Below, piece after piece: positions 40,599-48,500 of a stretch of 50,992 nt of DNA (its first letter is position 1; every line of letters begins with the position of its first letter). A program made the translations under genes and the position numbers. Source of the DNA: Anaerolineales bacterium (lineage in GTDB: Bacteria; Chloroflexota; Anaerolineae; Anaerolineales; Villigracilaceae); contig JAUXUL010000047.1 in NCBI GenBank assembly GCA_030680795.1, positions 1 through 50,992 of the forward strand, given 5' to 3'. The notes beneath the pieces are model-generated. The model was not told the DNA's origin and made no database searches. It was given only the letters and a program-made list of their open reading frames with translations.

Positions 40599-41687
40599 AT
40601 GCCGTTAATAGTTGACGCTCACGCTGATATTGCCTATAACATGTTGAAATACGGGCGCGATTACACGCGTCCCGCAGCGGAAACCCGCCGCCTCGAAGCT
40701 GGCACTCAAACCATCGCGGAAAACGAAGCTTCCCTGCTCGGCTGGGACGATTACCAGCGCGGACAGGTTGCTGTCATTTTTTCCACACTCTTTGCCACTC
40801 CAATCCGTTTTAGGAAAACTGAAACTGAAAAACAAGTTTACAAAAACTTTGATGAAGCTCACAAACTATACCGTGAACAACTGCTGATCTATCATCGCAT
40901 GACCGATTCCATCCCGGACAAATTTCGAATCATCGCCTCCACCTCCGACTTGGACCTGATTCTGAGCCATTGGAAATTCTCCAGCCAGAGCGGACATCCC
41001 GTCGGCATGGTTGTTCTCATGGAAGGTGCGGAGGGCGTGCGTCACTCCTCCGAATTAGAGGAATGGTATGAAATGGGCGTACGCCTCATCGGCCCCGCCT
41101 GGGTAGGGACGCGTTACTGCGGTGGCTGGCGTGAACCAGGCCCGCTTACCGATGATGGTCGCGAATTGCTCGCCGCCATGGCGGAGTACAACTTCACCCT
41201 TGACCTCAGCCACATGGATGAACCTGCCGCAATCGAAGCGCTGGATATTTATCGTGGAGCGATTGTCGGCACACATTCCAACTGTGCCGCGCTTATGCCT
41301 AACTCAAATTCAAACCGTCATTTTTCAGACCGCATCATCGGGGGCATCATCGGACGCGATGGGGTGGTGGGGGTTGTCCCGTTTAATTCATATTTAAAAG
41401 TTGGCTGGGTATCGGGTAAAAACCCGCGCACAGAAGTCCCCTTGCACCATGTTGCAAACCACATAGATCACATTTGCCAGCTCGCCGGAGATTCTCTTCA
41501 CGCCGGTATCGGCTCGGATTTCGATGGCGGCTTTGGTTTGCAATCTGTCCCGCCGGAAATTGATACCGTTGCCGACCTGCAAAATCTGGTATCCTTATTA
41601 CAGGCGCGTGGTTATTCGGAACCTGATATTTCAAACATACTTGGCGGTAACTGGCTTGCGCGCCTCAAAAGGGATTTACCCTCCTGA
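40599..41687 (+). CDS. Membrane dipeptidase (peptidase M19)-like protein
   Basis: This 362-residue protein resembles renal dipeptidase (M19), a zinc enzyme. It starts with the motif DAHADIAYNM (the HxD metal site), and contains VLMEGAEG (bridging Glu), LDLSHMDE and GTHSNC (His ligands), and the C-terminal GSDFDGG, all typical metal and substrate residues. No signal peptide is present, so it acts in the cytoplasm. It begins just after the S1 terminator, with no clear ribosome site before ATG 40599; translation could be leaderless or low. An in-frame GTG at 40578 sits inside the terminator and is unlikely. The substrate may be dipeptides or related compounds. Confidence 0.85.
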   Translation: MPLIVDAHADIAYNMLKYGRDYTRPAAETRRLEAGTQTIAENEASLLGWDDYQRGQVAVIFSTLFATPIRFRKTETEKQVYKNFDEAHKLYREQLLIYHRMTDSIPDKFRIIASTSDLDLILSHWKFSSQSGHPVGMVVLMEGAEGVRHSSELEEWYEMGVRLIGPAWVGTRYCGGWREPGPLTDDGRELLAAMAEYNFTLDLSHMDEPAAIEALDIYRGAIVGTHSNCAALMPNSNSNRHFSDRIIGGIIGRDGVVGVVPFNSYLKVGWVSGKNPRTEVPLHHVANHIDHICQLAGDSLHAGIGSDFDGGFGLQSVPPEIDTVADLQNLVSLLQARGYSEPDISNILGGNWLARLKRDLPS

Positions 41688-42199
41688 TGAGCAATCACAA
41701 ACCCCTCCCTGCCTCAACTCCTGTCGAAACCCCGCTGGTTGAGCCTGTCGAAACCCCATCTCGCATGGACGATTTGATCACGCCTCGAATCCGTATCAGC
41801 CTTGCCATCACATTGATCGGTATGTTCATCTTTGCCATCGGCGCCAAACCAGGCTTGTTCGGCTGGGATCGCAGTCCAGTGGTGGGCTTCGTTCAAATCG
41901 CAGTCTTCCTGATTGGGCTGGCCTTTATTTGCCTGGGCGGATACATCGGTTTGCACACGCTCTGGTGGGGCAGTCAACGCACGATCATATCAGACATCGG
42001 TTCAAGGCTGGTTGGCACAGGTTTTGTGATTGCCGTCTTTGCAGGCTTGGCGGATGTCTTTGGAATGGGCTCGCATACCTTTCCACAGGTTCCCTATTTT
42101 GGCCCGTGGCAGGCAACGGGGGTATTGATCGGTCAGGGAGTGGTCGCGTTGGGCTTCCTGCTCATGATCCCATTTAATCTTCATTGGAATCGCAGATGA
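41687..42199 (+). CDS. Four-span membrane protein of unknown function
   Basis: This 170-residue protein has a Pro/Thr/Glu-rich N-terminus (about residues 6-24) followed by four membrane segments (about 38-52, 67-86, 105-125 and 141-160). It overlaps the dipeptidase stop by 1 nt (TGATG), so the pair is coupled. The N-terminal region is encoded by two 24-nt tandem units that share CCTGTCGAAACCCC, a sequence also seen as a dispersed repeat; see findings. No family is recognised. It might support uptake or retention of the peptides handled by its partner, but this is speculation. Confidence 0.7.
   Translation: MSNHKPLPASTPVETPLVEPVETPSRMDDLITPRIRISLAITLIGMFIFAIGAKPGLFGWDRSPVVGFVQIAVFLIGLAFICLGGYIGLHTLWWGSQRTIISDIGSRLVGTGFVIAVFAGLADVFGMGSHTFPQVPYFGPWQATGVLIGQGVVALGFLLMIPFNLHWNRR
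41720..41757 (+). repeat. Tandem 24-nt unit inside a coding region
   Basis: CCTGTCGAAACCCC occurs at 41720-41733 and again at 41744-41757, exactly 24 nt apart and in frame, giving the peptide repeat PVETP. A related CCTGAGCCTGTCGAAGGG is present in an intergenic repeat at 46648-46664. Confidence 0.8.
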
Positions 42200-42212
42200 T
42201 TTTTGTAGCACA

Positions 42213-43529
42213 TTACGAAATCTTTCTTGCTTCCATGTAAAAGCGTTTCCCACGCGCCTCGCCCATCGAAAAAGTTTTTCGCGGCAAAGCGCCATCAAGG
42301 ATGACCGTCTTGAACAATTCAGATTTGTGCATGCCCGCCAGATAGAAGCCGGCATTGCCAGGCTGCAAAGCGAGTCGTTCGACCACATCCTCACCATGCA
42401 CATAATCAATTTTTTCCGCGCCGCCAGCTTTCAAGAAGGCATCCAGGAAGGATTGGATGGTGCCGACCGCCAGATTTGATGTAGGATTCGCAATTTCGAT
42501 CACGCCGAATTGTTTTCCGCCTCCAACCAGACCGATAGCCTGCTTCTCACCCTCGGCAGAGTCTACTCGTTGAGTCATTTCCGCGCCGTTTTCAGAGGGT
42601 GTGTAATTAAAGTTGGCGCCGAAGGTTTTTTCAAGCTCTGCGAACAGATCCTTCTTCAACCCAAACAATACACGATGGATCGGCTCAACCATCACCCCTT
42701 CGTCATGGACATTTTCAATTTCAACCAGCGCGTACCGCGAGGGATGATCCATGCCAACCTGGGTTTTCATCTTTTCCCAAATGGCTTTGGCTGTTGCCAG
42801 CGAATGATTGCCGTCGCCCATGGCAAATAGCAGTACTGGTTCATCTTTGCCGATCCCATATTTCGCCGCGAAAGTTTCAGGTTTGGCAAGTTCGCGCAAG
42901 GCTTCAATGACCTGATTTTCATGCGCTGTATTGATCGCATATCCCGTCAGGTGACCGCTGTCCAGCATGAGATCGAAATCATATAACTTTTCGAGTTTGG
43001 ATTTATTCGCGCTCAGCGGCTCAATGACTGTGTGGTGCGGGTCATCAATCAACACCAGAATGTGCGGTAACTCCAGCGCTGCGCCCTGACGGATTTTGAT
43101 GCGGGGAGGCAGGCGCTCCATAATCGTCCCTTCCGTAGCGCGGATCAGGCTGGATGAACCTTTGTTGTAATCATAACGTTCAAGGTCAAGGCTTAGAATG
43201 ATGCCCTTGCGGGTTTTTCCGGAAACTGTGCGTTCCACATAAATGAGCCCATCCTGCGATTGGAGAAAGCCTTGATCCATGTATCTTCGCATAGCCAATT
43301 GGATGCTTTTAATACGCTCTTCTTCACCTGGCTTTTCAATATGCACTTCGGGGAATGTCAAATTCAAAGTGGAGGGTGCATCCCCGACGATCTTTTCCAC
43401 TGCATGCCAATACTCTGGCTCTGATGTGAACTGGTCGCAGGCAATGACAGCCCATTTCTTTAAGTCCAAGCCTGCTTTAGGCAAATATACCTGAGGGATT
43501 TGAATGCCGATATCATTGATATTTTTCAT
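42213..43529 (-). CDS. DUF1015 family protein
   Basis: This 438-residue protein matches the DUF1015 family (IPQVYLPKAGLDLKKWAVIACDQFTSEPEYW, FAMGDGNHSLATAKAIW, PIHRVLFGLK). The family commonly sits beside serA and serC, as here (serA lies 136 nt upstream on the same strand, serC further right). Its biochemical role has not been settled as far as I know. A phosphoserine or serine-metabolism role is a reasonable inference from neighbourhood. ATG 43529 is selected because GGAG is spaced 6-9 nt before it. A palindromic repeat separates it from serA. Confidence 0.85.
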   Translation of the reverse strand: MKNINDIGIQIPQVYLPKAGLDLKKWAVIACDQFTSEPEYWHAVEKIVGDAPSTLNLTFPEVHIEKPGEEERIKSIQLAMRRYMDQGFLQSQDGLIYVERTVSGKTRKGIILSLDLERYDYNKGSSSLIRATEGTIMERLPPRIKIRQGAALELPHILVLIDDPHHTVIEPLSANKSKLEKLYDFDLMLDSGHLTGYAINTAHENQVIEALRELAKPETFAAKYGIGKDEPVLLFAMGDGNHSLATAKAIWEKMKTQVGMDHPSRYALVEIENVHDEGVMVEPIHRVLFGLKKDLFAELEKTFGANFNYTPSENGAEMTQRVDSAEGEKQAIGLVGGGKQFGVIEIANPTSNLAVGTIQSFLDAFLKAGGAEKIDYVHGEDVVERLALQPGNAGFYLAGMHKSELFKTVILDGALPRKTFSMGEARGKRFYMEARKIS

Positions 43530-43548
43530 GGAGGTCTCCAATAAATTT

Positions 43549-43656
43549 ATGTCGTTGCGAGGAGGACTTTAGCCCGACGATGCAATCCCTTTGCTGAGAT
43601 GGAGATTGCTTCGGGCTGCGAAAACATGCGGAGCAAGAGGGCCCTCGCAATGACAT
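43549..43656. repeat. Long palindromic intergenic repeat, copy 2
   Basis: ATGTCGTTGCGAGG (43549-43562) and CCTCGCAATGACAT (43643-43656) are inverted arms with one mismatch. The internal pair TGCAATC (43581-43587) and GATTGC (43604-43609) matches the nested arms of the copy at 31222-31325. Confidence 0.8.
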
Positions 43657-43665
43657 GATACTTAT

Positions 43666-44571
43666 TTATTTTCCGTTCTTTGCAAACGCGATTAACTTCC
43701 CTGCCACTTCTGCGCCGACGCGCGCCTGCGCTTCTTTTGTGGCTGCGCCGATGTGCGGGGAGCCAATTACATTATCCAGTTTGAGTAATTTCCAGTCGGT
43801 GGGGGGCTCCTCATTGAGGACATCCAACGCTGCGCCGGCGACCTTGCCTTTGGTCAAGGCTGCGTAGAGTCCATCCTCATCAAGGATGCCGCCGCGCGCG
43901 CAGTTGACAATGCGGACGCCATTCTTCATTTTAGCGAACTGCTCCACGCCGATCATACCCGCTGACTCCTTCGTCTTTGGCAAATGCAGGCTGATGTAAT
44001 CAGCCTGAGCCAGCAATTCATCCAGTGTGACTAATTTTATTCCGTCCATTTCCTTCACATATGGGTCATAGGCAAGGACAGTCATGCCCATCACGAATGC
44101 GCGTTTGGCAACTTCCCTGCCGATATTTCCCACGCCGATCAGGCCGAGAGTCTTACCGCCGATCTCATCGCCATTAAAACTTTTCTTGTCCCATTTTTCA
44201 GCTTTTACCGAAGCAGTCGCCTGATAAAGGGAACGTGCCATCATGAGCATATAGCCAATGGCTAACTCAGCCACCGAAGCGGAATTTGCCAACGGCGTGT
44301 TCATGACCGCAATACCCCTGGACTTGGCGTACTCATGATCAATGGTATCCAGTCCAGCGCCGCCGCGCACGATCACTTTCAGGTTGGGACAAACATCAAT
44401 CAGCGATTGACGTACCTTGGTCCTCGAACGGACGACCATGCCATCGTAGGCCGGCAGAACATTCGGGAGTTCTTCGGGAGTGATTTCATCACGCACGTCC
44501 ACAGTGAGACCTGCGGCGCGCATTTGTTCGATATACTCCTCTTCTGTTTTGTCGCAAATTAGAACTTTCAT
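43666..44571 (-). CDS. serA: D-3-phosphoglycerate dehydrogenase, short form
   Basis: This 301-residue protein is a D-2-hydroxyacid dehydrogenase with the SerA pattern, catalysing the first step of serine synthesis. It has the NAD-binding loop GLIGVGNIGREVAK and the catalytic Arg (NCARGG), Glu (NEEPP) and His (GSPHIGA). The substrate-binding part includes VRSRTKV, RGGAGLD and NTPLANSASVAELAIG. It lacks the C-terminal ACT domain that gives serine feedback in longer SerA, so it is probably not inhibited by serine that way. It is divergent from serC, which makes the following transamination step. serB is not in the window. Confidence 0.92.
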   Translation of the reverse strand: MKVLICDKTEEEYIEQMRAAGLTVDVRDEITPEELPNVLPAYDGMVVRSRTKVRQSLIDVCPNLKVIVRGGAGLDTIDHEYAKSRGIAVMNTPLANSASVAELAIGYMLMMARSLYQATASVKAEKWDKKSFNGDEIGGKTLGLIGVGNIGREVAKRAFVMGMTVLAYDPYVKEMDGIKLVTLDELLAQADYISLHLPKTKESAGMIGVEQFAKMKNGVRIVNCARGGILDEDGLYAALTKGKVAGAALDVLNEEPPTDWKLLKLDNVIGSPHIGAATKEAQARVGAEVAGKLIAFAKNGK

Positions 44572-44648
44572 TAAAATTCTCCTCTAAATGATTTATATGA
44601 AAATCATTCTAACAACGGGGATTTGCTTTGTCAACGATATTATGAATA

Positions 44649-44773
44649 ATGTCGCTGTGAGGCGTTCTTGTCCTCCCTGGCACCGCCCGCCAGGGCAGGT
44701 GTAGCCGAAGCAGTCTCCCAATAACAGGGGATTGCTTTGTTGGGAAGAACAAGTGCCCTCCTCGCAATGACAC
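44649..44773. repeat. Long palindromic intergenic repeat, decayed copy 3
   Basis: The right arm CCTCGCAATGACAC (44760-44773) is intact. The left arm has decayed (ATGTCGCTGTGAGG, 44649-44662). The GATTGCTTTG segment (44730-44739) matches the inner arm of the other copies. It separates serA from the serC promoter. Confidence 0.6.
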
Positions 44774-44845
44774 ACCGCACTCCCGAAAGTGCGTCGGGAC
44801 GATGTGGCGTACGGCGCAAGTGTAATGAGAATTGCTGAATTGTTC

Positions 44846-44875
44846 TTGTATATTTGTCTGACAAAAAGATATAAT
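44846..44875 (+). promoter_or_regulatory. Putative serC promoter
   Basis: TTGTAT (44846-44851) and TATAAT (44870-44875) are 18 nt apart. The leader of about 135 nt (44882-45018) contains short inverted pairs (GGGCTTAGCCC near 44903-44913) and no gene. Confidence 0.5.
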
Positions 44876-45018
44876 GAAATAGTAATATTGCTTATGCTCT
44901 TTCGGGCTTAGCCCTAAAAGAACATAGTCTCAGTGATGCACATGTTGATCGAAACAGAATCAGCTCAACGGTCAGGAATGAACCGTAAAAAATCACCATA
45001 AAACAGGAGTCCCAATCA

Positions 45019-46110
45019 ATGTCTGATTTAAAACGCGCTTATAATTTTAATGCCGGTCCGGGCGTCTTACCGCTGGAAGTTTTGCAGGAAGCCCAGGCAG
45101 AGTTGCTGAATTTCAAAGGGACAGGCATGTCTGTGATGGAGATCAGCCATCGCTCGAAGGAGTTCGAGGCTGTCATCCAATCCGCCGAAGCGGACTTGCG
45201 TGAACTGCTTAACATTCCCGCCAACTATAAAGTGATGTTCCTGCAAGGCGGCGCGACCCTGCAATTTGCGATGCTGCCGATGAACCTGCGCCCGGCTGGC
45301 GCTTCGGCTGATTACATTGTGACGGGCACATGGAGCAGGACCGCCATCAAGGAAGCCAGAAAACTCGGCACAGCCCGCGCCGCCGCCAACACCGAAGCGG
45401 ACGGTTTCAACTGCATCCCTGCGGGCCTTGACCTCGACCCAAAAGCCGCCTACCTGCATTTCACATCCAACGAGACCATTCACGGCGTGGAGTATTTTAG
45501 CGAGCCAACGCCGCCCGCGGGAGTGCCGTTGGTTTCTGACAGCTCATCCGATTTTATCAGCCGCCCGATTGACATTGCAAAATACGCATTGCTTTACGCC
45601 GGCGCGCAAAAGAATGCGGGACCTTCCGGTGTAACCGTTGTCATCATCCGTGATGACATGCTAGAACGGGTGCCTGAAAACCTGCCTGTGATGCTGGATT
45701 ACAAAACATTGGCGGCCAGTGGCTCCTTGCACAATACCCCGCCATCCTTTGCCATCTATATGGTGGGATTGGTCTTCAAGTGGGCGAAGAAGATCGGCGG
45801 TCTTGCGGCTGTTGAAAAAAACAACCGTGCCAAAGCGGACCTGGTTTACAAAACCATTGACGGAAGCGGCGGTTTCTATCGCGGACATGCCAAACCCGAG
45901 GCTCGCTCCCTGATGAACATTCCCTTCCGCCTGCCCAGCGAAGAACTCGAAGAGACTTTCGCGAAGGAAGCCAAGAATGAAGATCTAATCGGTCTAAAAG
46001 GTCATCGGTCTGTCGGGGGCATGCGCGCCTCCATTTACAACGCCATGGATCTCGCAGGTACGCAGGAATTGGTTAAGTTTATGAAGGATTTCCAGAAGAA
46101 GAACGGGTAA
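45019..46110 (+). CDS. serC: Phosphoserine aminotransferase
   Basis: This 363-residue protein is SerC, a PLP-dependent aminotransferase (class V) making phosphoserine from 3-phosphohydroxypyruvate. It opens with YNFNAGPGVLPLEVL and has GMSVMEISHRSKEF, VMFLQGGATLQFAMLPMNL and SDSSSDFISRPIDIAKYALLYAGAQKNAGPSGVTVVIIR, where the Lys of AQKN is the PLP Schiff-base residue. The end, GHRSVGGMRASIYNAM, is typical. It is preceded by AGGAGT and followed by a terminator. It works with SerA encoded divergently. Confidence 0.96.
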   Translation: MSDLKRAYNFNAGPGVLPLEVLQEAQAELLNFKGTGMSVMEISHRSKEFEAVIQSAEADLRELLNIPANYKVMFLQGGATLQFAMLPMNLRPAGASADYIVTGTWSRTAIKEARKLGTARAAANTEADGFNCIPAGLDLDPKAAYLHFTSNETIHGVEYFSEPTPPAGVPLVSDSSSDFISRPIDIAKYALLYAGAQKNAGPSGVTVVIIRDDMLERVPENLPVMLDYKTLAASGSLHNTPPSFAIYMVGLVFKWAKKIGGLAAVEKNNRAKADLVYKTIDGSGGFYRGHAKPEARSLMNIPFRLPSEELEETFAKEAKNEDLIGLKGHRSVGGMRASIYNAMDLAGTQELVKFMKDFQKKNG

Positions 46111-46127
46111 GAGTTATAGAGAAATAT

Positions 46128-46168
46128 AAAGAGACCTCCGAGTTTTGTGAATTTGGAGGTCTCTTCGT
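46128..46168. terminator. Terminator after serC, shared with higA copy 1
   Basis: AAGAGACCTCC (46129-46139) pairs with GGAGGTCTCTT (46155-46165) around a 15-nt loop. It ends serC and, from the other side, the minus-strand higA. Confidence 0.85.
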
Positions 46169-46193
46169 TAACACCTTGTGTACACGCTTTTTG

Positions 46194-46520
46194 TTAAACG
46201 TGACTTGGTGTTTGGTCTGATACTTTGACTTCGCGATTGATTCTGGCACTCAATTGTTTTTCCGCAACTTCCAAATCATAGCGAACCTGTAAACGAAGCC
46301 ATACCCCTGCGCTTGTACTAAAATAACGAGCCAGTCTCATGGCAGTATCTACGGTAATGGCGCGTTGACCATTAACCATTTGGCTAATGCGAATCGGCGT
46401 AACGCCAATGTCGTGAGCCAAACGATACTGACTCAACTTGAGCGGCTTCATAAAATCTTCAAGCAGGACTTCGCCAGGGTGAATAGGTGATAAATTACCG
46501 TCCATCATATTTTCTCTCAT
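46194..46520 (-). CDS. higA: HigA-type antitoxin, orphan copy (cassette array distal end)
   Basis: This 108-residue protein is an XRE-family HigA antitoxin: an N-terminal LSPIHPGEVLLEDFMKPL and a helix-turn-helix (SQYRLAHDIGVTPIRISQMVNGQRAITVDTAMRLARYF). By my count it shares 100 of 108 residues with the second copy at 50187-50513. Its toxin partner is gone; only the last 20 codons of higB remain upstream (46517-46579). As an orphan it may still bind DNA or buffer the intact HigB of the other locus. It is the last cassette in the array, next to the serC terminator. Confidence 0.9.
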   Translation of the reverse strand: MRENMMDGNLSPIHPGEVLLEDFMKPLKLSQYRLAHDIGVTPIRISQMVNGQRAITVDTAMRLARYFSTSAGVWLRLQVRYDLEVAEKQLSARINREVKVSDQTPSHV

Positions 46521-46579
46521 CCGTGATAATCCACGATTTCACATTTCGCTTTGTTATCCGAACATTTGAAAAAAATTCT
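46517..46579 (-). pseudogene. 3' remnant of a HigB toxin gene
   Basis: Read on the minus strand in the frame that ends at the TGA overlapping the higA start, this encodes RIFFKCSDNKAKCEIVDYHG, matching RICFKWSENKAQNVEIVDYHG at the end of intact HigB (50510-50794). The upstream sequence switches directly into the middle of an attC-type repeat around 46573-46579 (ATTCTGC is shared by both), so a deletion removed the toxin body and half of an attC site. Confidence 0.8.
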
Positions 46580-46687
46580 GCTTGGAAGCAGGAAAAACCC
46601 GAAGCCAGAGAAATGCTCAAAAATGGCGACGAATCCCACCTGCCTGTCCTGAGCCTGTCGAAGGGTCAAGTGTACGCGGTGTTAGGC
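46573..46687 (-). repeat. attC-like site A, truncated
   Basis: The R'' box GCCTAAC (complement of GTTAGGC, 46681-46687) is intact, and CACC/GGATTCG arms and the GGAAGCAGG...CGAAGCCAG core are recognisable from the other sites. The R' half is missing because of the deletion joining it to the higB remnant. A CCTGAGCCTGTCGAAGGG segment is inserted at 46648-46664. Confidence 0.7.
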
Positions 46688-46751
46688 GCATTCACGGAAC
46701 GCAGAGGGAGGTAATATCTTAAAGTTTGATTGATTTATTTTCTCATCGAAT

Positions 46752-47357
46752 TTACTGATCATTCAATCCCTTTCCATCGAGAATTTGCTCCATATATTTT
46801 TCAACCCTTGCCGCACGGGTTTTGGATTGTTTGGGTGCAGAAAAATATAGGATATATGCTCTTTGCCGTCCTGGCGTCAATGCCTCAAAAGCCTCTTGTA
46901 ATCCATGAACTTCCTCTAACTTAGAGATAAATTCTTCAGGCATTGAGAATTCTGTAACCTTTTTATAATTCACTTTCAAGCCCGCTATTTCTGCTTGAAT
47001 GGACTCATTGATATAGGCTTTCAATATGGTTTCCATTTCAACTATGTCTCGAGCATTGGTGAACCGAATCTGGCGCGCCGCTTGTACATTCTCCGTTTGT
47101 TGAATCAAGATGCCTTCGGTGTCTTTTAACAAGGCGCCTTTGACAAACAGGATCGCGCAGTATTCTTTAAACCCATGTATTAAAACCATGTTCTTATTCT
47201 CAAATGTGTAACAAGGAACACCCCACTTTAATTCTTCGGTCAGTCCGCAATCAAGAATGATTCTTCTCAATTTCTCAAATTCTTGTTTCCATTGTTCGGC
47301 TTTATTAAAAAAGAAATCAACTTTAGGATTTGGTTTATATTTTGTCTGTTTAACCAT
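46752..47357 (-). CDS. YdeI/OmdA-like DUF1801-type protein (cassette gene)
   Basis: This 201-residue protein resembles YdeI-type proteins: an N-terminal DUF1801 domain (NPKVDFFFNKAEQWKQEFEKLRRIIL, EELKWGVPCYTFENKNMVLIHGFKEYCAILFVKGALL) and a C-terminal OmdA-like part (EEFISKLEEV, FEALTPGRQRAYILYFSAPKQSKTRAARVEKYMEQI). YdeI has been linked to bacteriocin and stress resistance; the molecular role is not settled. Such genes are common integron and island cargo. The start at 47357 follows AGGAAAT. It is bounded by attC sites A and B. Confidence 0.85.
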   Translation of the reverse strand: MVKQTKYKPNPKVDFFFNKAEQWKQEFEKLRRIILDCGLTEELKWGVPCYTFENKNMVLIHGFKEYCAILFVKGALLKDTEGILIQQTENVQAARQIRFTNARDIVEMETILKAYINESIQAEIAGLKVNYKKVTEFSMPEEFISKLEEVHGLQEAFEALTPGRQRAYILYFSAPKQSKTRAARVEKYMEQILDGKGLNDQ

Positions 47358-47379
47358 ATTTCCTCTTAGGTTGAAAAGC

Positions 47380-47516
47380 GCTTAACGGTTTGCGTTCGCG
47401 AAGCATGGCGCTGGGGCGGGCGTGGACAATGTTTGGGAGCAGAAAAAACACGAAGCCAGAAAAATGCTTGTAAAACGCGCAGACTCCCACAAGTCAGGTG
47501 CACGCTTTTGACTTGC
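47380..47516 (-). repeat. attC-like site B
   Basis: On the minus strand the R' box is GTTAAGC (complement of 47380-47386), fitting GTTRRRY. The arms and core match the other sites (AACGCAAACC near R', GCGTGCACCTGAC near R''). The R'' box at about 47507-47516 has decayed (GCAAGTCAAAAGCG). It lies between the DUF2726 gene stop and the YdeI-like gene start. Confidence 0.8.
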
Positions 47517-47525
47517 AAGACTCAC

Positions 47526-48257
47526 CTATGCAGTGACAGGTTTCATTTCACGGCAACGAGGATAATTTTGGCAACCGTAAAATTGTTTTCCTTTATGTTC
47601 ACCTTGCGCCACTGTTCTTAAAACCATTGGAATACCACATTTAGGGCAAAGCGGAACAGAATTAACTTGCTTATTAATTTCTGGTTGCGGCGAAGCAACT
47701 GGAGCGCTAACTATATCTTTCAAAAACGGCGCAATTTGAGCCGCAATTTCTCTTGTATTGTACTCTCGCTGAGCTGGCAAACGCAATAATGGCAAACCCG
47801 CAACTTGGAAAATCTTTTCAACAAAATCATCACGTTCTTGCCTATCATCTCGCTTGTGACTGGAATCATCCAATTCGATGCCAAGTAACGGTTTCATTGT
47901 GACGGAATCGCAAACAAGAAAATCTAAATGCTTTTGAGCGATTCTGCTGAAATAAGTCATATTCTCATTTGGGCGCGACACAAAGAAAATATCAGCCAAC
48001 CTTACTTTTGACTGAATTATTATTCGTGTGCCACCAAGAGAAGAAAGGACTTTGTAAAACGAGAATTCCGCAGGCGAAAGAAAATCATCACGGACACGAT
48101 AGGGAAGTGCTTCAGGAATAATTGTTTCAACTGTGGGAATAGAATCGTTGGACGAATTATAGTCACTCGCTTTGAAAATAGTCTTTGTTGTTTTGCGTCC
48201 CAAAAACGGAAAAATGACGCTTAAGCAACCTTGTTTCTGTTTAGTTTTCGTTGCCAT
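47526..48257 (-). CDS. DUF2726 nuclease-like protein with topoisomerase-type zinc finger (cassette gene)
   Basis: This 243-residue protein has a DUF2726 domain (about 55-180: FLSPAEFSFYKVL, HLDFLVCDSVTMKPLLGIELDDSSHKRDDRQERDDFVEKIFQVAGLPLLRLP), a Vsr-like PD-(D/E)XK fold with D (LDFLV) and E (GIELDD) at the putative metal site. The C-terminus (about 205-240) is a topoisomerase-type zinc finger: CPKCGIPM...KGKQFYGCQNYPRC. The combination suggests binding of, and perhaps cutting, DNA, possibly in defence. Start ATG 48257. Flanked by attC sites B and C. Confidence 0.85.
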   Translation of the reverse strand: MATKTKQKQGCLSVIFPFLGRKTTKTIFKASDYNSSNDSIPTVETIIPEALPYRVRDDFLSPAEFSFYKVLSSLGGTRIIIQSKVRLADIFFVSRPNENMTYFSRIAQKHLDFLVCDSVTMKPLLGIELDDSSHKRDDRQERDDFVEKIFQVAGLPLLRLPAQREYNTREIAAQIAPFLKDIVSAPVASPQPEINKQVNSVPLCPKCGIPMVLRTVAQGEHKGKQFYGCQNYPRCREMKPVTA

Positions 48258-48304
48258 ATTCTAGATTTTATCTCCACCGAAAATTACATGATTTGCAAGG
48301 GGCG

Positions 48305-48443
48305 TGCCAACGGTTTGCGTTCGCGGAGCATTGCGCTGGGGCGGGCGTGGATTCTGCTTGGGAGCAGAGAAAACTCGAAGCCAGAAAAATGCTTGCCGTA
48401 GGTGCCGCAGAATCCCACTTCATCTGTGCACGCTTTGTTGGGC
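48305..48443 (-). repeat. attC-like site C
   Basis: R'' is GCCCAAC (complement of 48437-48443) and R' is GTTGGCA (complement of 48305-48311), a slightly off-consensus box. Inner arms GTGG-ATTCTGC (about 48347-48357) and GCAGAAT-CCCAC pair with a bulged base, as the extrahelical bases of attC hairpins do. Confidence 0.85.
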
Positions 48444-48500
48444 GCGTTCTTTGCCTTAAGTGTACTGCCATTTAACAAGACCATATTTTATCAATCGGTT

